Origin: Streptomyces sp. AC1-42W
GTDB lineage: Bacteria > Actinomycetota > Actinomycetes > Streptomycetales > Streptomycetaceae
Direction: 5' to 3'
DNA length: 64,000 nucleotides
NCBI RefSeq assembly: GCF_003248355.1
Contig: NZ_QKWY01000002.1
Span: 372,001 to 436,000, forward strand
How positions within the stretch are numbered: the stretch's first letter is position 1; each line of letters starts with the position of its first letter. This document shows, one piece after another, positions 22,854 through 31,291 of the stretch. The notes below the pieces were generated by a model. It had not been told where the DNA came from. It was given only the letters and a program-made list of their open reading frames with translations, and did not search any database. Made by a program: the position numbers and the translations under genes.

Positions 22854-24218
22854 GTGACCCAGTACGTCTCTCGGCTCGGCACCAGCCGTGGCGCACCGCG
22901 TCGCAGGTTCCCCGCAGGACTCGCCGGCTCCTTCGCCGCAGGCCATCGCAGGCCGCGCCGCATCGCGATGCTGTCCGTGCACACCTCCCCGCTGCACCAG
23001 CCGGGCACGGGCGACGCCGGCGGCATGAACGTGTACATCGTGGAGCTGGCCAGGCGGCTCGCCGCGATCAACATCGAGGTCGAGATCTTCACCCGCTCCA
23101 CCACCGGCGGGCTGCCCGCCGCCGTGGAACTGGCGCCCGGCGTCCTCGTCCGGCACGTGGACGCGGGGCCGTACGAGGGACTGGCCAAGGAGGAGCTGCC
23201 CGCCCAGCTCTGCGCCTTCACGCACGGCGTGATGCAGGCGTGGGCCGGTCAGCGCCCCGGCTACTACGACCTCGTGCATTCCCACTACTGGCTCTCCGGA
23301 CACGTCGGCTGGCTCGCCGCGCAGCGCTGGGGCGTACCCCTCGTCCACGCCATGCACACCATGGCGAAGGTCAAGAACGCCGCGCTCGCCGAGGGCGACA
23401 CCCCCGAGCCCGCCGCCCGCGTCATCGGCGAGACCCAGATCGTCGACGCCGCCGACCGGCTCATCGCGAACACCGCCGAGGAGGCCGACGAACTCGTCCG
23501 CTTCTACGACGCCGACCCGCGCTCCGTCGCCGTGGTCCACCCCGGCGTCAACCTCGACCGCTTCCGCCCGGCCGACGGCCGCGCCGCCGCCCGCGCCCGC
23601 CTCGGCCTTCCGCAGGACGCCCTGATCCCGCTCTTCGCGGGCCGCATACAGCCGCTGAAGGCCCCGGACGTGCTGCTGCGCGCCGTCGCCGTGCTGCTCG
23701 ACCGCAACCCCGCGCTGCGCTCCCGCGTCGTGGTGCCCGTCGTCGGCGGCCCCAGCGGCAGCGGTCTCGCCAAGCCGGAGGGGCTGCAGAAGCTCGCGGC
23801 CCGGCTGGGCATCGCGGACGTCGTACGGTTCCACCCGCCGGTCGGGCAGGACCAGCTCGCCGACTGGTTCCGGGCCGCGTCCGTGCTGGTCATGCCCTCG
23901 TACAGCGAGTCCTTCGGCCTGGTCGCCGTCGAGGCCCAGGCGGCCGGCACGCCGGTCGTCGCGGCGGCGGTGGGCGGCCTTCCGGTGGCCGTGCGCGACG
24001 GGGTGAGCGGCTTCCTGATACCGGGGCACGAGCCGGCGGCGTACGCGCGGGCGCTGGAGCGGTTCGCGGCGGCGCCGGAGCTGGTCGCCCGGATGGGCGA
24101 GGCGGCGGCGGAGCACGCGCAGCGGTTCGGCTGGGACACGGCGGCGGCCGGTACGGCCGAGGTGTACACGGCGGCGGTCCAGGGCCACCGCAGGCGTACC
24201 CGCACCCGCCTCCCGTAA
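22854..24218 (+). CDS. mshA: MshA, D-inositol-3-phosphate glycosyltransferase
   Basis: This 454-residue GT4-family glycosyltransferase has the N-terminal glycine-rich donor loop (HTSPLHQPGTGDAGGMNVYI), HSHYWLSG, an acceptor-site HAMHTMAKVKN and the C-terminal E(x7)E-type motif in MPSYSESFGLVAVEAQAAG. It transfers GlcNAc from UDP-GlcNAc to 1L-myo-inositol-1-phosphate, the first step of mycothiol synthesis. The first ~35 residues before IAMLSVHT are a variable basic extension. GTG 22854 is preceded by CGAGGAGG. The YbjN-family gene follows as in other Streptomyces. Confidence 0.95.
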   Translation: MTQYVSRLGTSRGAPRRRFPAGLAGSFAAGHRRPRRIAMLSVHTSPLHQPGTGDAGGMNVYIVELARRLAAINIEVEIFTRSTTGGLPAAVELAPGVLVRHVDAGPYEGLAKEELPAQLCAFTHGVMQAWAGQRPGYYDLVHSHYWLSGHVGWLAAQRWGVPLVHAMHTMAKVKNAALAEGDTPEPAARVIGETQIVDAADRLIANTAEEADELVRFYDADPRSVAVVHPGVNLDRFRPADGRAAARARLGLPQDALIPLFAGRIQPLKAPDVLLRAVAVLLDRNPALRSRVVVPVVGGPSGSGLAKPEGLQKLAARLGIADVVRFHPPVGQDQLADWFRAASVLVMPSYSESFGLVAVEAQAAGTPVVAAAVGGLPVAVRDGVSGFLIPGHEPAAYARALERFAAAPELVARMGEAAAEHAQRFGWDTAAAGTAEVYTAAVQGHRRRTRTRLP

Positions 24219-24275
24219 CCCTCACCGCACCCGCCCCCGACCGCGCGGCCTCACCGGCTGACGTACGCTCGAAAC

Positions 24276-24800
24276 ATGGCTGACGCACCCGTACCGGCAG
24301 ACGACGAGGGCGTCCGCGCCGCGCAGGTCCTCGAAGCGGTGTTCGCGGATGCCGGGCTCGACTGGGAGAGCCCCGCCCCCGGCAACTACGTCGTCCAGCT
24401 CCCCGGTACCCGCAAGCTCGCCACCACCTGCTCGCTGATCGTCGGCGCGCACAGCCTCTCCCTCAACGCCTTCGTCATCCGCCACCCCGACGAGAACGAC
24501 GCGGCGGTGCACCGCTGGCTGCTGGAGCGCAATCTGCGCCTGTTCGGCGTCGGTTACGCGATCGACCGGCTCGGGGACATCTACCTCACCGGCAAGCTGC
24601 CGCTCTCCGTGGTGACGCCCGACGAGGTGGACCGGCTGCTCGGCTCCGTCCTGGAGGCGGCGGACGGCGCGTTCAACTCGCTGCTGGAAATCGGCTTCGC
24701 GACCGCGATCCGCAAGGAGTACGCCTGGCGGGTCTCGCGCGGTGAATCCACCCGCAATCTGGACGCGTTCGCCCACCTCACACAGCGCCCCGCCGGCTGA
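24276..24800 (+). CDS. YbjN-domain (type III secretion chaperone-like fold) protein
   Basis: This 174-residue protein matches the YbjN/PF10722 family: LEAVFADAGLDWESPAPGNY at the start, LSLNAFVIRHPDENDAAVHR in the middle and GDIYLTGKLPLSVVTPDEV later. Members are small alpha/beta proteins of unclear sensory or chaperone role. The mshA-ybjN neighbourhood is conserved in Streptomyces, but whether it acts in mycothiol metabolism is unknown. TACGCT stands 6 nt before ATG 24276, giving it its own leaderless transcript rather than dependence on mshA. Confidence 0.82.
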   Translation: MADAPVPADDEGVRAAQVLEAVFADAGLDWESPAPGNYVVQLPGTRKLATTCSLIVGAHSLSLNAFVIRHPDENDAAVHRWLLERNLRLFGVGYAIDRLGDIYLTGKLPLSVVTPDEVDRLLGSVLEAADGAFNSLLEIGFATAIRKEYAWRVSRGESTRNLDAFAHLTQRPAG

Positions 24801-24903
24801 CCGCGCGTCACCCCGTACGGCCGGTAAGACCGTTTCGCCTTGGCAATGGGCGCGAACTGATCACGACGACGTCACGATCAGCTGCAATGCCCAAGGTAAA
24901 GGA

Positions 24904-24931
24904 TTGCCAAACCACAGCGGCCTCATAGAGT
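24904..24931 (+). promoter_or_regulatory. Putative promoter of the lipoprotein gene
   Basis: TTGCCA (24904-24909) and TAGAGT (24926-24931), 16 nt apart, resemble a housekeeping promoter about 97 nt before the lipoprotein ATG. Just upstream, CTGATC ... GATCAG (around 24858-24882) forms an inverted repeat that could be an operator. Confidence 0.45.
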
Positions 24932-25027
24932 TGGCTCACCCCACGAACACCCCCCATTTCAGGCCGCGCCGAACCCGGTACGGCTGCTCACGTGCGGGCG
25001 AAACACCTTGAGACAGAAGGACGGTCC

Positions 25028-25831
25028 ATGCGACCCACTGCCATACGCCGTACCGCCGTTGCCGCCACCGTGATGTCCCTCGCCCTGTTCACCGCCGCCT
25101 GCGGTTCGGACAGCGACGACAAGGACAGCGGCAAGGCGGCCGGTTCGTCGGCCCAGCCTTCGGAGAAGGCCGCCGACAAGGGCGCGGACCAGCCCGCCGC
25201 GAAGGTGCTGTCCGCCGCCGAGCTGGAGAAGGTCTCGCTCGAGCAGGGTGACGTCAAGGGCCACAAGGTCACGAAGGCCGGCGCGGTCGACAAGATCGAC
25301 GCCAAGGACGTCACTGCGGACAAGGAGTCCTGCGACGTCCTCGCCGACCTGCTGATGGGCGCCAAGGCCGGTTCGCCCGCCGCCTCCACGCAGCGCAAGG
25401 TGATCAGCGAGCCGAAGGCGGACGCCGCCAAGGACAGCGAGGACCTCGACGAGGCGTTCGGCGCCGCCTTCGACATCACGACGACCATGACCACGCTCGC
25501 CTCCTACGAGGGCAAGGGCGCCGAGGAGGCGCTGGCCTCCCTGCGCACGGCCGCGACCGACTGCGCGGGCGGCTTCACGATCACCGCCGCCGGTGACAAG
25601 CAGAAGGTCACCAAGATCCAGGAGGAGCAGGTCGAGGGCGGCGAGGAGGCCGGCGCCTGGACCGTGACGATCAAGGCGGACGACGGGAACATGGCGCTCA
25701 AGCTCGTCGCGCTGCGCCAGGGCAGCACGCTGGCCTCGTTCAGCGCCATGAACCTCGCGGCCGCGGGCACCGGCAAGGACTTCGACCTGCCGACCGCGGT
25801 CGTCGACGCCCAGGCGAAGAAGCTCGCCTGA
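25028..25831 (+). CDS. Secreted lipoprotein of unknown function
   Basis: This 267-residue protein has a signal peptide (RRTAVAATVMSLALFTAAC) whose lipobox FTAAC predicts lipidation at Cys19 or so, followed by a charged linker (SDSDDKDSGKAAG ... QPSEKAADKGADQ). The mature domain is alpha/beta with two further Cys (KESCDVLADLL and AATDCAGGF) that could form a disulfide. The mature part resembles the small sensor/LpqH-like lipoproteins of actinomycetes only in general layout; I do not recognise a family with certainty. AGAAGGAC precedes ATG 25028. Confidence 0.8.
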   Translation: MRPTAIRRTAVAATVMSLALFTAACGSDSDDKDSGKAAGSSAQPSEKAADKGADQPAAKVLSAAELEKVSLEQGDVKGHKVTKAGAVDKIDAKDVTADKESCDVLADLLMGAKAGSPAASTQRKVISEPKADAAKDSEDLDEAFGAAFDITTTMTTLASYEGKGAEEALASLRTAATDCAGGFTITAAGDKQKVTKIQEEQVEGGEEAGAWTVTIKADDGNMALKLVALRQGSTLASFSAMNLAAAGTGKDFDLPTAVVDAQAKKLA

Positions 25832-25838
25832 CGCGCGC

Positions 25839-26081
25839 TCAGGGCAGCGGGACGAGCCGTACGACGGTGACGGTCAGGACCGACCCGGAGACGTAGTAGA
25901 GCACGATCGCCCCGGCGACCGTCGCCTCACGGCGGTCGTGCTCCCCCTTGACGGCGGTCGAGCCGTGCCCGTACGGCTCGGCCCCCAGGGTCGCCGCCAT
26001 CCGGTCCCGGAAGGCGTCACCGTCCCGCATCTTCGCCAGGGTGTCGTCGGCGGGCGGTGCGAAGGAGATCCGGAAGCTCAA
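25839..26081 (-). CDS. RelE/ParE-like toxin candidate
   Basis: This 80-residue basic-to-neutral protein (MSFRISFAPPADDTLAKMRD ... AIVLYYVSGSVLTVTVVRLV) has the small alpha-beta pattern of RelE/ParE toxins, with a C-terminal beta hairpin ending VTVVRLVPLP. Its ATG overlaps the stop of the upstream 82-residue gene (ATGA, 26081-26078), the usual antitoxin-toxin coupling. Family knowledge: RelE-type toxins cleave ribosome-bound mRNA, whereas ParE poisons gyrase. Which applies here cannot be told. It is convergent with the lipoprotein gene, 8 bp away. Confidence 0.65.
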   Translation of the reverse strand: MSFRISFAPPADDTLAKMRDGDAFRDRMAATLGAEPYGHGSTAVKGEHDRREATVAGAIVLYYVSGSVLTVTVVRLVPLP

Positions 26082-26326
26082 GCGACGCTCCGCCTCTCGG
26101 CCTCGTCCCGCGCCAGCCGGTCCAGAATCCGCTCGGCCTCCGGATCGGGGACGGCCTCCAGCATCCAGTGCCGCATCACGGCCTGGATCTCGTGCACCCC
26201 GGCCTCGTTGATGGCCCGGTCGAACTCCGCCCGCCGCCCCTCGGGCAACGCGTCCCGGATGGCCGGAATGCTGTTGGGCACCTCGACCTCGGCACCCCCG
26301 ACAAAGGTCTTCAAAGGCTCACCCAT
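26078..26326 (-). CDS. Antitoxin candidate (DUF6247-like)
   Basis: This 82-residue acidic protein starts at ATG 26326 (MGEPLKTFVGGAEVEVPNSI) and continues with a helical segment (PAIRDALPEGRRAEFDRAI) and an acidic C-terminal helix (PEAERILDRLARDEAERR). It lies upstream of, and overlaps, the toxin candidate. It resembles the Streptomyces DUF6247 proteins that are usually paired with small RelE-like genes. An in-frame ATG further upstream (26359) is less likely. Such antitoxins neutralise the toxin and often repress the operon; neither is shown here. Confidence 0.6.
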   Translation of the reverse strand: MGEPLKTFVGGAEVEVPNSIPAIRDALPEGRRAEFDRAINEAGVHEIQAVMRHWMLEAVPDPEAERILDRLARDEAERRSVA

Positions 26327-26414
26327 GTCCGCCCTCCCACTCTTCCCCGCATGCCGCACAGCGTACGGCGAGGGGTGAGCGGCGTCACACGGACCCGGGG
26401 TCCGGGCAGCGAAG

Positions 26415-26452
26415 AGCCCCCCGTTCGCGGATCGCTCCGCGAACGGGGGGCT
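26415..26452. terminator. Strong hairpin terminator after gpmA
   Basis: AGCCCCCCGTTCGCGGA (26415-26431) and TCCGCGAACGGGGGGCT (26436-26452) form a perfect 17-bp stem with a 4-nt loop. It lies 16 bp after the gpmA stop on the minus strand and ahead of the toxin-antitoxin genes. Confidence 0.8.
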
Positions 26453-26467
26453 TCTCCGGGCGGGTTG

Positions 26468-27226
26468 TTACTTCTTGCCCTGGTTCTTCACGGCTTCGAT
26501 GGCGGCCTTGGCGGCGTCCGCGTCGAGGTAGGTGCCGCCCGGGTTCAGGGGGCGGAACTCGGCGTCGAGCTCGTAGGAGAGCGGGATGCCCGTGGGGATG
26601 TTCAGGCCCGCGATGTCGGCGTCGGAGATGCCGTCGAGGTGCTTGACCAGGGCGCGGAGGCTGTTGCCATGGGCGGCGACCAGGACCGTGCGGCCGGTCA
26701 GGAGGTCCGGGACGATGCCGTCGTACCAGTACGGCAGCATGCGCGTGACGACGTCCTTGAGGCACTCCGTGCGCGGGCGCAGCTCCGGCGGGATCGTCGC
26801 GTAGCGCGCGTCGCCGCTCTGCGAGAACTCGGTGCCGTCCTCCAGGGCGGGCGGCGGGGTGTCGTACGAGCGGCGCCAGAGCATGAACTGCTCCTCGCCG
26901 AACTCGGCGAGCGTCTGGGCCTTGTCCTTGCCCTGGAGGGCGCCGTAGTGGCGCTCGTTCAGACGCCAGGAGCGGTGTACGGGAATCCAGTGGCGGTCCG
27001 CGGCCTCCAGGGCGAGCTGGGCGGTGCGGATGGCGCGCTTCTGGAGCGAGGTGTGCAGCACATCGGGGAGCAGACCGGCGTCCTTCAGCAGCTCACCGCC
27101 GCGGACCGCCTCCTTCTCGCCCTTCTCGGTGAGGTTGACGTCCACCCAACCGGTGAACAGGTTCTTCGCGTTCCATTCGCTCTCGCCGTGGCGGAGGAGG
27201 ATCAGCTTGTACGGTGCGTCGGCCAT
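26468..27226 (-). CDS. gpmA: 2,3-bisphosphoglycerate-dependent phosphoglycerate mutase
   Basis: This 252-residue dPGM has LLRHGESEWNAKNLFTGWVD with the phospho-accepting His near residue 12, the RLNERHYGALQG motif and the second catalytic His in LVAAHGNSLRALVKHLDGI. It interconverts 3- and 2-phosphoglycerate in glycolysis and gluconeogenesis. The C-terminal YLDADAAKAAIEAVKNQGKK tail is normal for the family. TACGCT is 6 nt before ATG 27226, suggesting a leaderless transcript. Cytoplasmic dimer or tetramer. Confidence 0.97.
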   Translation of the reverse strand: MADAPYKLILLRHGESEWNAKNLFTGWVDVNLTEKGEKEAVRGGELLKDAGLLPDVLHTSLQKRAIRTAQLALEAADRHWIPVHRSWRLNERHYGALQGKDKAQTLAEFGEEQFMLWRRSYDTPPPALEDGTEFSQSGDARYATIPPELRPRTECLKDVVTRMLPYWYDGIVPDLLTGRTVLVAAHGNSLRALVKHLDGISDADIAGLNIPTGIPLSYELDAEFRPLNPGGTYLDADAAKAAIEAVKNQGKK

Positions 27227-27424
27227 GAGTCCGAGCGTAATCGAACCCGTCCCGGCGGCGCGCGACCGGTCACAGGGCGGACAGGGGAGCGGGACGGCCC
27301 GCGACGTTTGACGGCGGCCGTCAATCGAGTGGCCGGGGAACCTTTCGGGTTCGTAATGTTCGGAGCGCCGATGGGCCGCTTACGCCCCGGCTCCGTCCTT
27401 CGTGCGTCCCCGGGGGGAACCCGT

Positions 27425-28738
27425 ATGTCTGCCACCGGTCTCGGACGGGCCGCCCGGGCCACCCGGGAGACGGTCTCCGGCCTCCCCCGGGAGTTCTGGT
27501 GGCTGTGGACCAGCACCCTGGTCAACCGCCTCGGGGCGTTCGTCGCCACCTTCATGGCGCTCTATCTGACCCTGGACCGCGGCTACTCCGCCTCGTACGC
27601 CGGTCTCGTCGCCGCCCTGCACGGGCTCGGCGGGGTCGTGTCCTCGCTCGGGGCCGGGGTGATGACGGACCGGTTCGGGCGCCGGCCCACCATGCTGGTC
27701 GCCCAGCTCGCCACCGCCGCGTCCGTCGCCGTGCTCGGCTTCATGACGCATCCGGTGGCCATCGCCGGGGTAGCCTTCCTCGTCGGCATGGCGAGCAACG
27801 CGTCCCGCCCGGCGGTCCAGGCGATGATCGCCGACATCGTGCCCGCCGAGGACCGGGTGCGGGCCTTCTCGCTCAACTACTGGGCCATCAACCTCGGCTT
27901 CGCGGTCTCCTCCGCCGGCGCCGGGTTCATCGCCGAGTACAGCTACCTCGCGGGCTTCGTCGGCGAGGCCGCCATGACGCTGGTCTGCGCGATCGTCGTC
28001 TTCCTGAAGGTGCCCGAGTCCCGGCCGGAGCACTCCGGCGCTCCCGCGGCCGGCGGGACAGCGGCGGACGACGGCGTACGGCTGTCCACCGTGCTGCGCG
28101 ACGGCCGGTTCATGGGCGTCGTCGGCCTGTCGTTCGTGATCGCGCTCATCTTCCAGCAGGGCTACGTGGGCCTGCCGGTGGCGATGGGCACGGACGGGCT
28201 CAGCAGCTCCGACTTCGGCACGGCGATCGCCGTCAACGGCGTCCTCATCGTCGTGCTCCAGATCCCCGTCACGCGGTTCATCCAGAGCCGCGATCCGCGT
28301 CGGCTGCTGGTCGCCTCCTCGCTGCTCGCGGGGTACGGGTTCGGGCTGACCGCCTTCGCCGGCTCGGTCGGCGTGTACGCGCTGACCATCTGCGTGTGGA
28401 CCGTCGCCGAGATCATCAACGCGCCCGTGCAGAACGGCCTGATCGTCCAGTTGTCGCCCGCGCACGGCCGGGGCCGCTACCAGGGGATGTACACCCTGTC
28501 CTGGTCGGCCGCCGCGTTGATCGCGCCCCTGATGTCCGGTGTGGTCATCGACCACTTCGGCGCCGGCTGGCTGTGGGCGACCTGCGCCGTCCTGGGCACC
28601 GTCGCCGCCGCCGGGTACTGGCTGCTCATGCGCGGGCTGCCCGCGACGGGGACCAGCGGCCCGCAGGAGACCGTGCCCGAGGTGCCCGCGCCGGAGCCCG
28701 GGGTACGGGTCACGAAGGCGGAGGCATCGCCCTCGTGA
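27425..28738 (+). CDS. MFS transporter (probable drug or metabolite exporter)
   Basis: This 437-residue protein has about 12 membrane helices. MFS motif A is visible between TM2 and TM3 (GVMTDRFGRRPTMLV). An exporter-type glycine/proline-rich TM5 region follows (NLGFAVSSAGAGFIAEY). The pattern fits proton-linked exporters of the MDR type such as MdtH-like proteins. The substrate is unknown. The central loop (~residues 195-220) is Ala/Gly/Pro-rich. ATG 27425 follows a weak GGGGGGAA. It ends 18 bp from the convergent Cys-rich mini-protein gene. Confidence 0.9.
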   Translation: MSATGLGRAARATRETVSGLPREFWWLWTSTLVNRLGAFVATFMALYLTLDRGYSASYAGLVAALHGLGGVVSSLGAGVMTDRFGRRPTMLVAQLATAASVAVLGFMTHPVAIAGVAFLVGMASNASRPAVQAMIADIVPAEDRVRAFSLNYWAINLGFAVSSAGAGFIAEYSYLAGFVGEAAMTLVCAIVVFLKVPESRPEHSGAPAAGGTAADDGVRLSTVLRDGRFMGVVGLSFVIALIFQQGYVGLPVAMGTDGLSSSDFGTAIAVNGVLIVVLQIPVTRFIQSRDPRRLLVASSLLAGYGFGLTAFAGSVGVYALTICVWTVAEIINAPVQNGLIVQLSPAHGRGRYQGMYTLSWSAAALIAPLMSGVVIDHFGAGWLWATCAVLGTVAAAGYWLLMRGLPATGTSGPQETVPEVPAPEPGVRVTKAEASPS

Positions 28739-28755
28739 CCCGTACGGTCCGGGGC

Positions 28756-28905
28756 TCAGCCCGAGCAGCCCCCGCACTGGCACGGCGCACCGGACTGGCA
28801 GCCGCACCCGCAGCCCGATCCGCAGCCGCAGGCGCCCAGAACGGTCAGGTGCACCACCTCGACAGGGGCCTCCTGCTCGGATTCGGTCATGGGGGAATCG
28901 GCCAT
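28756..28905 (-). CDS. 49-residue Cys-rich, metallothionein-like mini-protein
   Basis: This small gene has an excellent ribosome binding site (TGAGGAGGAACC before ATG 28905). The N-terminal half is acidic (MADSPMTESEQEAPVEVVHL). The C-terminal half contains eight Cys in ACGCGSGCGCGC and APCQCGGCSG, interleaved with Gly and Ser. The Cys pattern suggests a metal-thiolate cluster, as in metallothioneins. A ribosomal peptide precursor is the alternative (leader plus core), but no modification enzymes are adjacent. It is convergent with the MFS gene. I do not know a named family for it. The SD, codon use and Cys spacing make a real gene likely. Confidence 0.7.
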   Translation of the reverse strand: MADSPMTESEQEAPVEVVHLTVLGACGCGSGCGCGCQSGAPCQCGGCSG

Positions 28906-29129
28906 GGTTCCTCCTCAAGGCGTACGTCGGGCCGCAGGCCCACGCGGGACGCGCGACCGGGGCGTACGGACACGTCGTGCCGCCCCACCCCATTCCATGC
29001 CCACCCGTACGGGCGCATCAACGGCGCACTTGCGCAGGAACGTCTGTACGAGCCGTGCGCGCGGGCGTGCGCCGCGGCTCTCCGCGCCCCGCCCTTCCCG
29101 CGCCGAGGGCGCCCCACACCTCCGTACGC

Positions 29130-29807
29130 CTACGAGCCCTCCACCGGGGCCGGCTGCTGGATCTCGTCCGCGTGCTCGCCGGTCACCAGGTAGACGACGC
29201 GCTTGGCCACCGACACCGCGTGGTCGGCGAACCGCTCGTAGTAGCGGCCGAGCAGCGTCACGTCGACGGCCGTCTCGATGCCGTGCTTCCAGCGGTCGTC
29301 CATCAGGTGCTGGAACAGCGTGCGGTGCAGCAGGTCCATCTCGTCGTCGTCCTGCTCCAGCTGGAGCGCCAGGTCGACGTCCTTGGTGATGATCACCTCG
29401 GCCGCCTTCGCCATCAGGCGCTGCGCGAGCTGGCCCATCTCCAGGATGGTGGCGTGCAGGTCGTGCGGGACCGTGGTCTGCGGGAACCGCAGCCGGGCCA
29501 GCTTGGCGACGTGCTGGGCGAGGTCGCCCGAGCGCTCCAGGTCGGCGCTCATCCGCAGCGACGTCACCACGATCCGCAGATCGGTCGCCACCGGCTGCTG
29601 GCGCGCCAGCAGGGCGATCGCACGGGCCTCCAGCTCGTGCTGGAGGTCGTCCACCTTCTGGTCGGCGGCGATCACCGACTCCGCGAGCTTGAGATCGGCG
29701 TCGAGCATCGACGTCGTCGCCCTGCCTATCGCCGACCCGACGAGCCGGGCCATCTCGACCAGGCCCTCGCCGATCGAGTCGAGTTCCTCGTGGTATGCGT
29801 CACGCAT
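29130..29807 (-). CDS. phoU: PhoU, negative regulator of the phosphate response
   Basis: This 225-residue all-helical protein has two PhoU repeats (MRDAYHEELDSIGEGLVEMA ...; LAQHVAKLARLRFPQTTVPH ...). Acidic metal-binding E/DxxxD-type motifs lie in ADLKLAESVIAADQKVDD and LALQLEQDDDEMD. PhoU damps the PhoR/PhoP response when phosphate is plentiful and contacts the Pst transporter. The start at 29807 begins the conserved MRDAYHEEL; the frame is open further upstream but through the regulatory region. It is divergent from phoR with PHO-box repeats between, consistent with PhoP-dependent expression. Confidence 0.95.
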   Translation of the reverse strand: MRDAYHEELDSIGEGLVEMARLVGSAIGRATTSMLDADLKLAESVIAADQKVDDLQHELEARAIALLARQQPVATDLRIVVTSLRMSADLERSGDLAQHVAKLARLRFPQTTVPHDLHATILEMGQLAQRLMAKAAEVIITKDVDLALQLEQDDDEMDLLHRTLFQHLMDDRWKHGIETAVDVTLLGRYYERFADHAVSVAKRVVYLVTGEHADEIQQPAPVEGS

Positions 29808-29910
29808 GGGTGTCCCTCTCCAGTCCTTGACCGAGGCCGGGGGCCGCCGACGACCGGCTCCGAACCCCACGGCAATCACCGTGACGGGCGTACGCGTCGG
29901 ATTCCGACCG

Positions 29911-29943
29911 GCCAAGTGAACCGTCTCTTGCCCCTCGGTGAAC
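29911..29943 (-). promoter_or_regulatory. PHO box (three 11-bp direct-repeat units) between phoU and phoR
   Basis: On the minus strand, 29943-29933 reads GTTCACCGAGG, 29932-29922 GGCAAGAGACG and 29921-29911 GTTCACTTGGC. Units 1 and 3 match the Streptomyces PhoP direct-repeat core GTTCACC; the middle unit is degenerate. The site is 104 bp before phoU and 74 bp before phoR, and could autoregulate both. Confidence 0.8.
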
Positions 29944-30016
29944 TCTGGGCGACGAGTGGCCGAGGAGGCCACAGGACGGCTGGGAGAGTGTCCGAGAAGC
30001 CGCATAACCTGGACAC

Positions 30017-31291
30017 ATGGACGTGAACGCGGCGGTCGCCGCAGCTGCCGCGATCGCCGGTGTCGGTACCGGCGTGATCGCCATGCTGGCGTTCCGCTGG
30101 AGCGAGCGCGACCAGAAGAAGCCGACGCGCACCTCCCTGCGGCCCGACAGCAACACGCCCCTGCCCCCCGGCGTCGACACGGTCCTGTCCGTGCTCAGCT
30201 CCTCGGCGGTCGTGCTGGACGAGGGCGACGGGGTGGTCAAGGCCAGCTCCGCCGCGTACGCGCTGGGGCTGGTCCGGGGCGGCCGGCTCGCCGTGGAACC
30301 GATGCTCAACATGGCGCGGGACACCCGGCGGGACGGCGAGATACGCCAGGTCGAACTGGACCTCCCGCGCCGGGGCACGGGCCGGGGCGAGGCCCTGGCG
30401 GTCTCCGCGCGGGTCGCCCCGCTGGGTTCCCGGCTGGTGCTGCTGCTGGTCGAGGACCTCACCGAGGCCCGGCGCATCGAGGCGGTCCGGCGCGATTTCG
30501 TCGCCAACGTCAGCCATGAGCTCAAGACGCCGACGGGCGCCCTGTCGCTGCTCTCGGAGGCCGTGCTCGACGCCTCCGACGACCAGGAGGCGGTGGAGCA
30601 CTTCGCCCGCCGCATGCAGATCGAGGCGACCCGGCTCACCAACCTCGTCCAGGAGCTGATCGACCTCTCGCGGGTGCAGAACGACGACCCGCTGGAGGAC
30701 GCCGAGCCGGTCCGGGTGGACGAGCTGGTGGCCGAGGCCATCGACCGCTGCCGCCAGCAGGCCGGCACCAAACAGATCACCATGGCCGCCGGCGGCACCG
30801 CCGACCTGCGGATATGGGGGAACCGCGGCCAGCTCGCCGCCGCCCTCGGCAATCTCGTCGAGAACGCCGTCAACTACAGCCCCGCCCGTACCCGCGTCGG
30901 CATCGCAGCCCGCCGCGTGGTCGTCCCCGGCGGGGACGAGATCGAGATCGCCGTGACCGACCAGGGCATCGGCATCTCCGAGAAGGACCGGGAACGGGTC
31001 TTCGAACGCTTCTACCGCGTCGATCCCGCCCGCTCACGCGCCACCGGTGGTACGGGTCTCGGCCTGGCCATCGTCAAACACGTGGCCGCCTCGCACGGCG
31101 GGGAGGTCACCGTATGGAGCTCCGAAGGACAGGGCTCCACCTTCACCCTGCGGCTGCCCGAAGCGGGCTCCGCACGCGGCCGGGACCGCGCATCGGGCGG
31201 CCCGCTCATCGTCAACGGCGACGAGGCGTCCCACCCGGACGCCGCCCCCGATCCCTTCGAACCGCTTTCTTCCCCGGAGGCTCTTCCGTGA
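30017..31291 (+). CDS. phoR: PhoR, phosphate-sensing histidine kinase
   Basis: This 424-residue kinase has one N-terminal membrane helix (VAAAAAIAGVGTGVIAMLAF) and a PAS-like linker (~50-150). The H-box is FVANVSHELKTPTGALSLL (His near 165) and the HATPase region includes LAAALGNLVENAVNYSP, VTDQGIGI and GGTGLGLAIVKHVAASHGG. It phosphorylates PhoP under phosphate limitation. Its stop overlaps the GTG of phoP (GTGA), so the pair is translationally coupled. TAACCT lies 6 nt before ATG 30017, suggesting a leaderless transcript. The short extracytoplasmic part fits sensing via Pst/PhoU rather than direct ligand binding. Confidence 0.96.
   Translation: MDVNAAVAAAAAIAGVGTGVIAMLAFRWSERDQKKPTRTSLRPDSNTPLPPGVDTVLSVLSSSAVVLDEGDGVVKASSAAYALGLVRGGRLAVEPMLNMARDTRRDGEIRQVELDLPRRGTGRGEALAVSARVAPLGSRLVLLLVEDLTEARRIEAVRRDFVANVSHELKTPTGALSLLSEAVLDASDDQEAVEHFARRMQIEATRLTNLVQELIDLSRVQNDDPLEDAEPVRVDELVAEAIDRCRQQAGTKQITMAAGGTADLRIWGNRGQLAAALGNLVENAVNYSPARTRVGIAARRVVVPGGDEIEIAVTDQGIGISEKDRERVFERFYRVDPARSRATGGTGLGLAIVKHVAASHGGEVTVWSSEGQGSTFTLRLPEAGSARGRDRASGGPLIVNGDEASHPDAAPDPFEPLSSPEALP

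Noticed and set aside
21864..24188. 774-codon minus-strand ORF across mshA
   Set aside because: Only the C-terminal methyltransferase part (21864-22643) is supported; the remainder is antisense to mshA.
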